Part shown: positions 1 to 11,447 of the stretch, piece after piece
Layout: every line of letters starts with the position of its first letter
How positions within the stretch are numbered: the first letter of the stretch is position 1
NCBI GenBank assembly: GCA_963969595.1
Contig: OZ018416.1
Coordinates: 436,501 to 500,500, forward strand
Length of the DNA: 64,000 bases
Direction of reading: 5' to 3'
DNA from: Neckera pumila
Lineage: Eukaryota; Streptophyta; Bryopsida; Hypnales; Neckeraceae
Translations under genes and position numbers: made by a program
The notes under the pieces: model-generated
Told to the model about the DNA's origin: nothing
Databases searched by the model: none
What the model saw: only the letters and a program-made list of their open reading frames with translations

Positions 1-248
1 TATCTTGCAATCTACATGTTCAAAGTTTCTAAAAAAATTTCCCCACATTCTTATACTAGTCTAATACAAGATCCTATAGTTGGATATTCAAAAAAATTAA
101 AAATTAAAAGTTTATTGCTCTTTGCAATAGAAATGACAATTTTGAGTGGTTTTTGATGGAAAAAAGGCCTTGGGACATTAGGGATTTGCAATAGAATGAC
201 AGTTTTGAGTGTTTTTTGATGGAAAAAAGGCCTTGGGACATTAGGGAT
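1..248. repeat. Family B TTAA element, truncated end with a 64-bp tandem duplication
   Basis: Positions 1-248 match the terminal part of the family B elements at 40.8-40.99 kb and 59.8-60.0 kb, including the stretch encoding 'ggaaaaaaggccttggga' before the terminus. The last 64 bases are present twice, at 121-184 and 185-248, with only a few differences. The element runs off the left edge of the window, and its right terminus (TTAGGGATTA) has decayed. Confidence 0.6.
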
Positions 249-1440
249 TAGAATATGATTTGAGAATTAAAATTCATTTTTTTTTGCCATTTTATATCAT
301 ATTTTATTAGTTAAATATATGTCAAATTTCATTATTTGATGAGGGTTTAGCAAAAGATGCCCAAATTGCTTGAGTTGCCCAAATTTTTTGGTGCAACATA
401 ATTTTGATTTAGGCACCCAATTAGAAAGAACATGTTCAAGCCTTTTGTCATATTTTCATGATAGAAAATCATTCCTTCTATATAGGACAAAAGTGTACGT
501 GTTGGCATCCTCGGAATTTTGTGTAAAAAGAGGAGGTCTTACATTGTAGTTTTACCTCCAACTAGCGATTGGCGCTTGCTTTGCTATGCATTAAATTTAT
601 TACTTTCATCAATTTTTATGTGATAGAATGTAGATAAACAAAGTATGTATAATCTTTAAATGAAAATACTGACATCCTCATACAATATTCTTGAAAAAAT
701 TTATATAGTGCAATATAAAGTTTATATAGTGCAATATAAAGTAATTAAAGAAAATCTATACATCATTGTCGAACCAAAAAGTAACACCCCGCATGGGATT
801 GTCATTTTTATTGTAGTTTAGTGGCAAAAGTTTGTTCACAAGGAATTTTGTAACGGAATAGGAAGATAATGAATAAACACAAATTATAGAGCCAATCATT
901 GGCTAAATCAAATCATATACAAATATGGATACAACTTCAACTTTAAGCTACAACCAAGAACTCACTTATCCAATCTTTAGGTACTCACAATTTCTTACAT
1001 TATCCAATTGCTAGGATTTTAATGATACACACACAAAGATGCCCAATCTCTAGGACTTACACACACAATTAAAAATATACGCTTAAAGTTTATTATTATT
1101 CAAAAAAAAATATTCTCAAACAAGTACACATAAAATCTTAAACTACAAACACATACACACACACCAAACCCAAAGAGAGCCCCAAAAGGAAGAGAGAGAG
1201 AGAAAGGAAAAAAAATTCTCCTTATATCTACAGTGACGACTATTAGTCTTCTAGAGTCACCTAACAAATTGTCACCTAACAAATTGTCACCTTTCAGATC
1301 TTGAGCTACTTACATCATTTTGGATCCCTAAGCAAATTATTTTCACATTCACTCACCATTAGAGGAACGAGCTGTGATCTAAGTTGTTTTCCCACTACAA
1401 AAGACAATTTGTTAAAGTAAAGAAAAACTAGGTATACTAC

Positions 1441-2360
1441 AATCATAATTTTTACAAAATAACCTTTGCAAAGATGAAAACATTGCAATAAGAATAAATT
1501 AATCAAGTGAACAATTAGTAAATAGAATCTTCACATTTGAATATGTAGAGCAACGCTAGCGGTTGGTGCTTCCTTATTCTTTAATATCACATGTTTAAAA
1601 GACATGGAATTTATCTATAGTTTTGTTGTCTAAAAAAAAATTTGAAATTTTATTAGAAGTATCCATTTGATTTTCAAATATTTCACAAAAAGAATATATA
1701 ATATATAGTAGAAAGTATCCTATGGCTATTACAAAAGCATTTGAATTTCTATAATATTATTCAAAATTGAATTGTGATATTATAGAGGTCGTTGTGATTT
1801 TAGTAGTATGACTAGTGATTGGCGCTTGCTTTGCTACGCATTAAATATATTAATTTCATCAAATTTTCATGTTATAGAATGCAGATAAACAAAGTATGTA
1901 TAATCTTTAAATGAAAATATTGACATCCTCATACAATATTCTTTGAAAAAATTTATATAGTGCAATATAAAACAATTAAAGAAAATCTTTAAATCATAAT
2001 TTTTACAAAATAACCTTTGCAAAGATGAAAACATTGCAATAATAATAAATTGATCAAGTGAACAATGTAAGTAGAATCTTCACATTTGAATATGTAGAGC
2101 AACGCTAGCGGTTGGTGCTTCCTTATTCTTTAATATCACATTTCAAAAAGACATAGAATTTATCTATAGTTTTGTTGTTTGAAAAGTTTCTTTGAAATCT
2201 TTTTAGAAGTATCCATTTGATTTTCAAATATTTCACAAGAAGAATACATAATATATAGTAGAAAGTATCCTATGGCTATCACAAAAGCAATTGAATTTCT
2301 ATAATATTATTCAAAATTGAATTGTGATATTACGGAGGTCGTTGTGATTTTAGTAGTATG
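1441..2360. repeat. Two direct copies of a 370-bp segment
   Basis: Bases 1441-1810 are repeated at 1992-2360 in the same orientation, with a few substitutions and small indels. Both copies contain the phrase 'agcaacgctagcggttggtg'. A neighbouring block at about 563-765 is likewise repeated at about 1812-1985 ('gattggcgcttgctttgcta'). The whole region is therefore a staggered duplication of about 550 bp periodicity. No coding region is evident. Confidence 0.75.
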
Positions 2361-2543
2361 ATGAGAGCTTTTGGGGTTTTGTAAGCAAAAGATTCACATA
2401 GTACCATAAAGGTTGTTTTCCACAATGACCAATCCATCTTTTGGGGATTAAAATATAACTTCATCATAGTCAATACACAAATATAGCAACGGAATATACA
2501 ACCACTTCTAGAATTTAAAGCAGGACCAAGGGACACCACTTAG

Positions 2544-2918
2544 TAAGGTAAACTATCCCATTCTAGAGCAAACCCATTGTGAGCTAAATTATGTTAGTGG
2601 TGTTTATTCAAGTTTTGAAATGTGCACCACTGACATAATTTAACCACTACAAGAGAATGGGGTGTTTTGAGTGAGTTTTCAAGTATAGTCCTAGATATAA
2701 GGATTTAAGTAATGACCTTTAAGGCAATTTTTAGCAAAATTTTACTATAAATACATGTGTTTCTAGTAAAATTTGTTGAAAATTGCCTTAAAGGTCATTA
2801 TTTAAAACCTTATGTTCATAACTATACTTAAAAACTCACTTAAAACACCCCATTTTCTTGTTGGGAATCTACAATGGGCTTGTTTCCATTTAGTTTGGAA
2901 TGGAGGTAGTTTACCTTA
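2544..2918. mobile_element. Foldback/MITE-like element with long inverted arms
   Basis: The ends form an inverted repeat: TAAGGTAAACTA at 2544 pairs with TAGTTTACCTTA ending at 2918. Inside, 2654-2740 pairs with 2775-2857 across a loop of about 20 nt. The paired segments read 'gaatggggtgttttgagtga' on the left and its complement near 2840-2857. There is no ORF of note and no clear target duplication. It looks like a non-autonomous snap-back element. Confidence 0.65.
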
Positions 2919-3528
2919 TACAACCCTTACTCCACTGCTAAACTTATTCCACATCCTAAGAACAATAAAAACAGTCTTGTCCAATCGCAGAGTTGTAAAA
3001 TGCTCCATATACAGATTGAAAAAACAATCAATCCCCTTCCATTATTAACTTATAGACCCTCTATGACAAATAATGCAATTCCAATTCACGCACATTCAAA
3101 TGCATTTCATAACCAACAATCATTATGGCAAGGAATCAAGTTATCTAACTAATCATTCATAATATAAACTACAATAGAACTTTTGTGAGATAATAGCCCC
3201 AGGATTGGAGGAGAATATTACATTAGAAAGGCTATTGCTTTAGAGAAGGGTTGTGGCATTAATGATGTTTGAAGATTTTTTTAGTAGGCTACAATTTTGT
3301 GGCACTCTTGGATTGAATGCAACTAAAATTCATGTTAACTAGAGTGACATCTGGCCATTTCAAATTCAGTGAAAGTTGCTTCTTTTTTTTACTTATTTTA
3401 TACATTTTCAATGCGTCCAAGTTGAGACCAAAGGAATAACATCACTTTAAGGAGGTTATTGACTTATAGAAGTTTACTTTATAGAAGTTCTTATTGTATT
3501 TGAATAGATACTATAGATCTTCCTTCTT

Positions 3529-4443
3529 ATGCCCTTTAAAGGGACAATTGTCCATTGAATATATAATTGAATGTTTGGGTAGTTCCTACAAAGACAATTT
3601 TGAATGGATGTTTATGAAATTTTGATACAAGGTACATACACTAATAGACTTTGTGGGAATGTGAAAAAAAAATGTGAAAAGTTATGATGCCTGAAAAAAG
3701 TTGCGCAATTTGGATAGTTTGGAAATCTTTACATCACTCATCTACTTTTGAAATTTAATAAGAATGTAACTAATATTATATGGTATGAAATTTTGAGAAA
3801 AAAAATTGGTTCTAAAATCACATTCTAAAAGGAGTCAAACTTTGTTCATTGATATTGGCCAAGTTTGAAAAACAAAACAATTTTATAAAGCTTCAAACAC
3901 TATAGTCTTGCAATTTATGTATATAAAGAGTTTGAAATTTTTTCCATATATTCCAAATGTTTGGCTTTATATTTTCACCATTAGAATTCCAAAATAACAA
4001 ATTCTCTAATGCACAAGAAATCATCAAAAAATGGCTAGTGTATTGCCAGTTTATTTGACCTCAACTTATTGTAGGATAATTTAGAATAAGGTAGACCCTT
4101 TATTTGTAGAATTTTGCATGAGTGTACCAAATAAATTGTAATAGTTAATGGCGTAGAGGCTCCATTGTGAATAGTGAAAATTTCCCTTGTTTTGAAGCGC
4201 CAAAATCTTTTGTCCCCATTTGGTAGGGTTGAAAAAATAACTTTTTCACGCTCTTCAAACATTGTAATCATGCAATCTATGTCTTCAAATAGGGAGGATT
4301 TTCTTTTCAAACCTTGAAATAGTAATCCATTATATTTTTTTTCTGGTTGGAGTTCAAAATCATAGTTATAATTTTCAAATTTGGTGACTATAACAAAATT
4401 TGGTAATTTTTGACAATTTTGCTAAAAATACACCCTCCATCTT
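3529..4443 (+). mobile_element. Family C TTAA element, decayed copy C1
   Basis: The sequence is collinear with the element at 38.17-39.10 kb: the same succession of 'gttcctacaaag', 'aatttggaaatctttt'-like and 'tcacattctaa.a.gagtca' blocks appears in both. The TTAACCCCTAAA terminus is not preserved at either end, so the boundaries are approximate. No intact coding region. Confidence 0.55.
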
Positions 4444-5376
4444 TCAAGAATTTACTAAGTTTTGCAATAATGATGTCAATCTTGTAGTTATTTGAAACAA
4501 TATATAGGACCCTATAGGAACAAGCCTTTAATTGATGCTAATCCCAAAATTATTTTTCACTTTTTGACAAAAAAAAAAGGAATAGTGAATAATCTAATAA
4601 TAAGTACACTCAATGGGTAAAGTATCTTAATTAGGTGTAATTACTTTATCTTGATTTGCTTGAGGAGTGTATATTTGCTTTTAAAGTTTCAGAAATGCTT
4701 GTATGTTTAAACTATACTAGAATTATGATTTGATGTAAGTTGAAGTAGAAAAATGTCTTTAAAAAGAAGCTGAGTTAGCTAGAATCATACCAATACAACT
4801 TATAATTTTTTTCATATATAGGTACCTCCCAACATAAAGGAGAAAACTATCCAAACTTAATGCAATTTCAAGCTAACAAGTAAGATTGGAGTTGCATTCA
4901 TAAAACCTTGAGGCGTCCATTTCAATCTGCAAGCATCCAAAAAATAGATCCATTAGTATAGATGTGCTCAAGAAAACACCAAAGCCAAGTTCAACTTTTC
5001 TATAAAGTATTTTTATCATAAACTTCCGGATTGGAAAAGCAAGCTCTACTTACTTAAACTAATGCAAATATTCTATTACTCATGGTTGAATTGTTTTAAA
5101 AACCCTAATGCTCAAGTCCATCTTGAAGTGATTCAACATGGGTATCAAGGTTGCAAGAGAGGGCTGGGGAGGACAAGGACAAGAAAACAAATGTTTACAA
5201 ATGACACTCTTGAATATTATTTGGTTGTCATAATAAACAACTTCCTTTATTTAACTTCCTTTCCTTAACAAATTACATGTTAAGGAACAACTGAAAGTCC
5301 ATATGCCAGTGCACAAGTTGTTATTTTATGCCTTGTAAGTTTTCAAATTTAGAGCATTGGGGAGACCTTTAATTAA
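4444..5376. other. AT-rich stretch, nothing recognised
   Basis: No coding region, RNA gene or paired termini were recognised here. The only longer frames are short and lack family features. Confidence 0.4.
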
Positions 5377-5587
5377 GGGTGGATTTACACTAGGGTCCCA
5401 GACCAAGAGTTCATGAATTAGGGTGCTCCTTTTCGGACTCAAGAAACTCCTAATGAGATCCAAATAGCTCATTTAAAAAAAAATCAAACCAACCCCTAAT
5501 ATAAACAATTTCCAGCTCTTAGCCAATAGGATTGCTTGATTTTAGAGTTTCTTGGACTTGGTCTTGGACCCTAGTGTAAACCTGCCC
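5377..5587. mobile_element. MITE with ~37-bp terminal inverted repeats
   Basis: The left end (GGGTGGATTTACACTAGGGT, at 5377) is the inverse complement of the right end (ACCCTAGTGTAAACCTGCCC, ending at 5587) with few mismatches. Pairing extends inward over about 37 bp. At about 211 bp and with no ORF, this is a typical miniature inverted-repeat element. The superfamily is not assigned because no clean target duplication is visible. Confidence 0.7.
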
Positions 5588-6127
5588 AAAAGGTCATTGA
5601 AGATTGTGGGAAAATAAGTGAAGCTTTTGCTACAAAATAATACTATCCCTAGAGCTAGATACATTAACATTATGAGATCATCAACTTTCAATCCAATTTT
5701 GACAATGCAATTGTCTATATTTTAAACAAGTACCCTTTTCATTACATTAAGATGAAAAATAGTTAAAGTGGATGCAATAGTAGAGTTCAAAATTGAACTA
5801 GGATTGTAATTTGGCTATTCTTCCTTAGTTTCATTAACTTCAAGGGTACAACAATAAAAGTTACCAACTTCATTTTTATACATCTTATTCTAAGAATTGT
5901 AATTATGGGTGCTTCTAATTTTTATGGAAAATTTGTTTTCTAATGCAAGAGTATCTACGTTTGTGGAAGAAGTCTTTATAATTTGAAAATTCTACAATCT
6001 ACAAAATCTTTATAGCCTAAGATTTGGAATGTTTAGAATTATTGATGAAACTTAGATAAAATGAAATGATAGATCTAAAGTTGTACCGGCAATATTGTAG
6101 TGGCTATGTGAGATTTTGATGGCTTTA

Positions 6128-7953
6128 TTTATCCCTAAAGGACCAAAGTCCCCACATGGGACAATATGGATTTTGGGCAGACTCCTATGATCAAAACATT
6201 TGTCATGATTTTTAGAATTTTTTTTTTAAGATAGAAAAGGTATTAGCTTTCTGGTAATAGAATTTTTAATTCAATCAATGCCATGGAGCAAAGGTTATGC
6301 CATCCTAAGCACAATTTTCACCAAGCTAGGTAGCAAAAGAAATAAACAAAAACTTAAAATTTAAAAAGTTTAAAAATTTGTTTCTTATAGATAACATTTG
6401 CCTACATGTAAAGCTTTGATTTACTCCATTGGACTAATGATTTAAAAGTGACAGAGCATCTTGTTTTCTAGGCAATCATAGCATCTTCTCAAGAAAATAA
6501 CATATTGGGTTTGTTTTTTATCTCAATTTTCACAATTTTTAGGAAAAATAAGCTAGCAAAATCTCACCATTGGGATCAATGTGTCTCAATTCCATTTTAG
6601 ACATATTAAATATTTTATTTTTCCTTCTATTTTGCATCTATTTTTGCTTAAAAATTTAAAGGATGGAATTTAAGTATTTTTATTTTTATGTTTTTTCCTA
6701 GGCTCTCAACTCAATTCTCCATTATAAATTTATATTAATTCAAATTCTATAGAGCAAAAAAATTAAATTAAAAAGGTTCAAAGTCTAACAATTTAGATAG
6801 ACAAGGTGCAAAAAAACTAGTTTCTTTGCTTTTAACCCCTAAAAGCCCAAACACCATATTTTGGCAACATAGCGTTTTTGGGCAGCTCACTATGAATGGA
6901 GTTCTTATTTTTTTTCTTTGAAATTTTCACACAACATTTTCCCGAGGAGTAGCTTGAAGCCCCAACAATTTTCATAACTTTAGACTACATGGTTAAAAAG
7001 TTATTGTAAGATTTGTGATTTTCAATGCTCGGCGGGCAGCTCAAAAAATTCTTAAAAAATCACTTTTAAAAAAAATAAAAATTTGAAATTGATTCTTTAG
7101 ATTCATATATACATGAAAAGCTTTGAATCATTCCATTTTTATTTATGAGATGAAAATTATGAAGTGTTCTGGTTTGCGAGTAGTTATGGATTCCCTATTC
7201 TAAAATAAACTTTGAAATCCTTTTTTTAATTGAATTTTCAATATTTTTGAATAAAAATAAAAGTTTTGGGTGTAGATTGTTTATTACAACATTATAACCA
7301 TTGGTATTGGCATTTTTCAATTCCATAATTAAATTATTAACAATTTAGTGTTTTGAATCATTCTCTACTTCTTTCTACTTACTATTTTTTTCCTGTATGT
7401 TGTGCAATCTCAAATGATCTGAAATTTTTCCAGAATATATTCAACTTGATTTCAAAAATGAATCCACAGAGTAACCACCATTTTGGACATTTTTTCATGA
7501 AAATGTGACCTTGTGAAGTGCAGCTGCCCGGATTTTTGCAGGGATAAAAAAAGGGTTTTTCTCAATTCAAACACTAATATCTTGCAATCTGCACGGTGGA
7601 AAATTCTGAAATTTTTTCCATGTCTTCTCAAACAAGTGCACTATAAGATCTTACGGTTGCATAAGTCCAAAAATGTTTTTTTTCTAAAATTTGGTACTTG
7701 TATTAGAAATGGCAGTTTTGGAGCGTTTTTGGTGAAAACATAGTCAAATACATTTAGGGGTTAATACAAATACCATTCAATATTTGAAGCCAAAGTTTTT
7801 GAAATTTCTTCTACACATTTTCACACTAGTCTAGTGCAAGGTTCTATAGTTAGATATGCACTAAAATCAATTTTCACATTTTTTTCCCTCTTTGCAATAG
7901 AAATGGAAGTTTTGAGTGTTTTTTGACAGAAAAAAGGCCATGGTCCTTTTGAG
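6128..7953. mobile_element. Family B TTAA element interrupted by a family A element
   Basis: The left part (6128-6831, starting ATCCCTAAAGGACCAAAG) and the right part (7765-7953) are together collinear with the uninterrupted family B copy at 40,175-40,989. Between them lies a complete family A element. In the uninterrupted copy, the sequence after 'caaggtgcaaaaaa' runs on directly into 'aaatttcttccacacatttt'. The termini are degenerate. No coding capacity. Confidence 0.7.
6832..7764 (+). mobile_element. Family A TTAA element, copy A1 (nested)
   Basis: The element runs from TTAACCCCTAAA to TTTAGGGGTTAA, both ends carrying TTAA. The interior matches copies A2 (36.6 kb, same orientation), A3 (22.1 kb) and A4 (53.95 kb, both inverted), for example 'caatctgcacggtggaaa' and the 'gttatggattccctattcta' block. 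It is 933 bp long with no coding region. It is inserted into an older family B element, which gives the relative age of the two insertions. Confidence 0.75.
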
Positions 7954-8612
7954 ATTCAATGCAAGTGTACTCAGAGTGGCCCCACCTAATTGCACCAAAA
8001 TATACAGTTAGGCCCATAATCTTACAAATTCTTCTTCCCAAGTACATTCAGCTAGTAAAAAGTTTACAAACTTTAGGAAGTTCTAACATACTAAAAAATG
8101 GATAGATTTTCTAACTACAAATTGCGTTGGAATTGTAGTGAAGAGTTTTTGAATATCATACAACTTCTTCAAGAGAAGTGGAAGCAAGCTCATGGTATGA
8201 AGACGTTAGTTTGGCTTCCTAATTCACTATAGGAAACCCTTTGAAGATGGTCAAAAACTTGTTGCAACACTGAAGTAGACTCATGAACAAACAATTTAAG
8301 TAGTATGGAATCAAATATCTCTATAGGAATTGGAAATGCTCATTTCTAAAATGCCCAGTAGAATGATAGCTATAATTGTAGCGAAGGTTGGCAACACTAG
8401 ATGGTAGATAGTGTATAGAAAAAATCCAAATTATTGTATGATTTTGAATTTCACATATACATATTTGTTATGATGATCAAGTCCTCATCACTAAAATTTT
8501 AATGCAATTTGCAGTTTGAAAATCTGTCCATTTTTAGTATGCCAGAGCTTTCTGGAATTCATGAATTTTTTGTTGAATCTGCCTAAGAACAAAATTCATA
8601 AGCCTTTTGTGT

Positions 8613-9411
8613 CATTAATTGAGGAGATTCGGGCCTCTAAGAGACTGCGAGTTCTCAGACTATGGGAACTCTGCAGGAATGATGGGATGCTGCCAAATGG
8701 TCAGTCTGACGTGGTCGAGCGACTGCTACATCAGATTCTTTTTTTTGAATTTTTGAATTTTTTTTCTTAACCCCTAAGCGCTCAAGCGACCATTTTATAG
8801 TCGCTGCCCAACTTTGGGCAAAATTTTCATGCAAAAAAAAAAAAAAAATTATCAATATTTAACCTCAAAACTCAAATCACTACGGTCAAACAAAAACTAT
8901 AGGAGAAATAGCACAAAGTGTCTAGATTTGCCTAGTGTTGAAAAATTTACTATTTGGAGAAAGTATTGGTGTTTTCATTACTAGATTTCATGCATTTTCT
9001 CACAAATCAATAGAAACCACAATTTTGACCAATCAAAAAAAAATTCAAATGCTAAACATAAAAATTGTATTTTTGGTGAATTTTTGAAAGTTATATCTTC
9101 AAAATTCATTTAAGAAAAATCTAAGAATAATTTTACAAATTTGACCGTACGGATGCTTTCTACTTTTCATGCTTCACATTATCTTCTTTGATGCAAACTT
9201 CAAAAAAGTTTTAGAACTTATATTTTATAACATATTTGTATTCTGTCCAAACCCCTTGGGCTTTTAGGGGTTAAGTATTCTTTTGACATTCAGATAACCT
9301 TTTTCAATTTTTTCTTTTCAATTTTTCTTTTTTTTCTGACAATAGTGCCCTGTTCCCAGCATCGGGAACAACCCTGAAACAATCTTCCGGAGGCTCAGAT
9401 CTCCTCTAAAG
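8613..9411. mobile_element. CATTAG-type MITE (family 1), interrupted by a TTAA element
   Basis: The left part (8613-8766) contains 'gaggcctctaagagactg'-like sequence shared with the copies at 25.05 and 27.72 kb. The right part (9275-9411) carries the matching inverted end 'gaggctcagatctcctctaa'. The two halves are separated by the TTAA-bounded element at 8767-9274. Ends are decayed and approximate. Confidence 0.5.
8767..9274. mobile_element. Short TTAA-bounded element (508 bp)
   Basis: It starts TTAACCCCTAAGCGCTCAAG and ends GGGCTTTTAGGGGTTAA, so both flanks are TTAA and the ends are an imperfect inverted repeat. The interior is AT-rich with no ORF. It interrupts a MITE of the CATTAG family. 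Confidence 0.65.
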
Positions 9412-10176
9412 TATACTTCTTCATTCCCGATTGTACCCCTATAACGTCGGGACAGCCATTTTATGGCTTTTGGATGACTTTGCAGTCATCTGTACATTGC
9501 TTGGAAACATTTTTTCATCTGTTTTTTTTTGTTGACATTCCATAGTGGATTACTAAAAGTGTGTAGTTGAATTTGTAGTCATGCAAGTGTCTATCTTCAC
9601 ATAAATGAGAAGTTAGTAAAAAAAACGGATCACAAAATATGCTATTTTAGTGTACTTTGGGAAGTTGTTGTTCCTTGCTCTAAATCTGAAATTTCTCCAC
9701 AAAAAAAATACTTTTTGAGTTTGAACCCAACTACCAAAATGAAGGTCATCTACTCTAGTTTCTTTTCCAATTTGAAGTTTGAAAAAAATCCTAATATTGA
9801 AAATTTTATAGCAATTTGAACTTTGGGTGTATTTTCAATGTCTATTATATTCTAATTATAGAATGATACGGAAATTGAGTTTACACCATGATGTTTGTCA
9901 TTGTAATATATACACATGGTGAAATTTTCAGATTTTTTGAAATAATTTTCTATTTGACATGATTTTTCTTCACTTTTTCTTCAAAAATTCTCAAAAAAAT
10001 CCATTTTCCAAAAAAAAGTCTAAATTTTTTGTGAAGTAAAGACATGTAATTTCACCTCTGAAAAATAAATATAAAATTTTTCATACATATCTAGTTGCAA
10101 AATGACAGCAAATTGAGTGATAGACACTAAGGCCTGAAATCAGTGGTTATAGGTCCATCATTTAGGGGGTACACTT

Positions 10177-10568
10177 CTTCATTTCAGAACTTGAATCTAG
10201 GAGTAAATAAATCTTCTTCTGTTATCCAAGTGGCACGCATCTCCGAAATCAAGTACATATATCCTGAAACAAGTACATATATCGAGAATCAAGTACATAT
10301 ATCGAGAATCAAGTACATATATCGAGAATCAAGTACATATATCGAGAATCAAGTACATATATCGAGAATCAAGTACATATATCGAGAATCAAGTACATAT
10401 ATCGAGAATCAAGTACATATATCGAGAATCAAGTACATATATCGAGAATCAAGTACATATATCGAGAATCAAGTACATATATCGAGAATCAAGTACATTA
10501 TTCCTAAAACAAGCACATGTATCCTTGAAACAAGTGCATCTATCCTAAATTTAGGTTCTGAAATGAAG
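10177..10568. repeat. 20-bp tandem array enclosed by a 25-bp inverted repeat
   Basis: From about 10,251 to 10,497 the unit AATCAAGTACATATATCGAG is repeated about 13 times. The central copies are identical, and degenerate copies lie at both edges. The array sits between 10,177-10,201 (CTTCATTTCAGAACTTGAAT and following) and 10,544-10,568, which are inverse complements with about four mismatches. Because 20 is not a multiple of 3, all three frames cycle through the repeat. This makes an open frame of about 166 codons that I regard as a repeat artefact, not a gene. Confidence 0.85.
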
Positions 10569-11447
10569 AGGAGGAACTATTCAAGCTTAGCCCTCATAGA
10601 TCGTGCTTCGGAGCTTCGCAATTGCAACTGTATGCTAGTATGAATGCCAATCCAGAAAGTCACTGTCCGGAGTTAATTATCCACGAATAAACGAACTCAT
10701 ATGAAGGCAAAATTTGAACAGTAACACAATTTTGTGCAGTGAACACCCCTACAAGCCAATTGCACTTAAAAGAATCCACCAGCTAGATGTACAAGATGTA
10801 CATCAAAAATGTGGGAAAAAGCATCTCTGCCAAACCCAAGCGTCACTGCTCCGTATCTCTACTCAACACTTCAATCCTACATACAGCTGCAAGTTCCTCT
10901 CGTCCGAGAGCATAACATATGACGCATCAAAAAGATACGGAATCTTGCATTGGAGTTGTGATTTTGACACTTTGACAAAACCCTGTACGAATAGCAAAAA
11001 CTTAAATAGTATCAGGCAAGTTTTCAGACTAAATGGGGCAGTCCACCTGCCACTTCCTCGAGAAAAATCTGACTTGTTTGCTTGCAGCTTTAGACCTTAA
11101 AATGCTTACTCCATGATGCACGGGGAAAAAAGGGTACTCTCCAACCCTGCCTCACTTCACCAACAGGCACAAAACTGTTGTGGTCCATGAGCCCTCCTGA
11201 CCCTTTTTCCAAAGGAATTCCATCTCGTCTAGCATGTGAAGATACTATGCAAGAACCAGGGTTTAACGTCTATAATCATAAACTCGTGCCTGCTGAGGCA
11301 GCAGCTACTTGGGCGTCATCTTCGAGGTTTAGGAGTGCCACAAATGATGTAAGCAGATGCGGTCCTCACCGCAAGCACTTCCAAAGGGTGCTGGGCTTCG
11401 CTAAGCTGCATACAAGAACAGTACTGGCTGTCAATGCTGCTGCTGGT

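Noticed and set aside
10143..10643. Open frame of about 166 codons with the repeated peptide theme STYIENQVHIS
   Set aside because: It is produced by reading through the 20-bp tandem array, whose unit length cycles all frames; it also begins without a convincing start and shows no domain.
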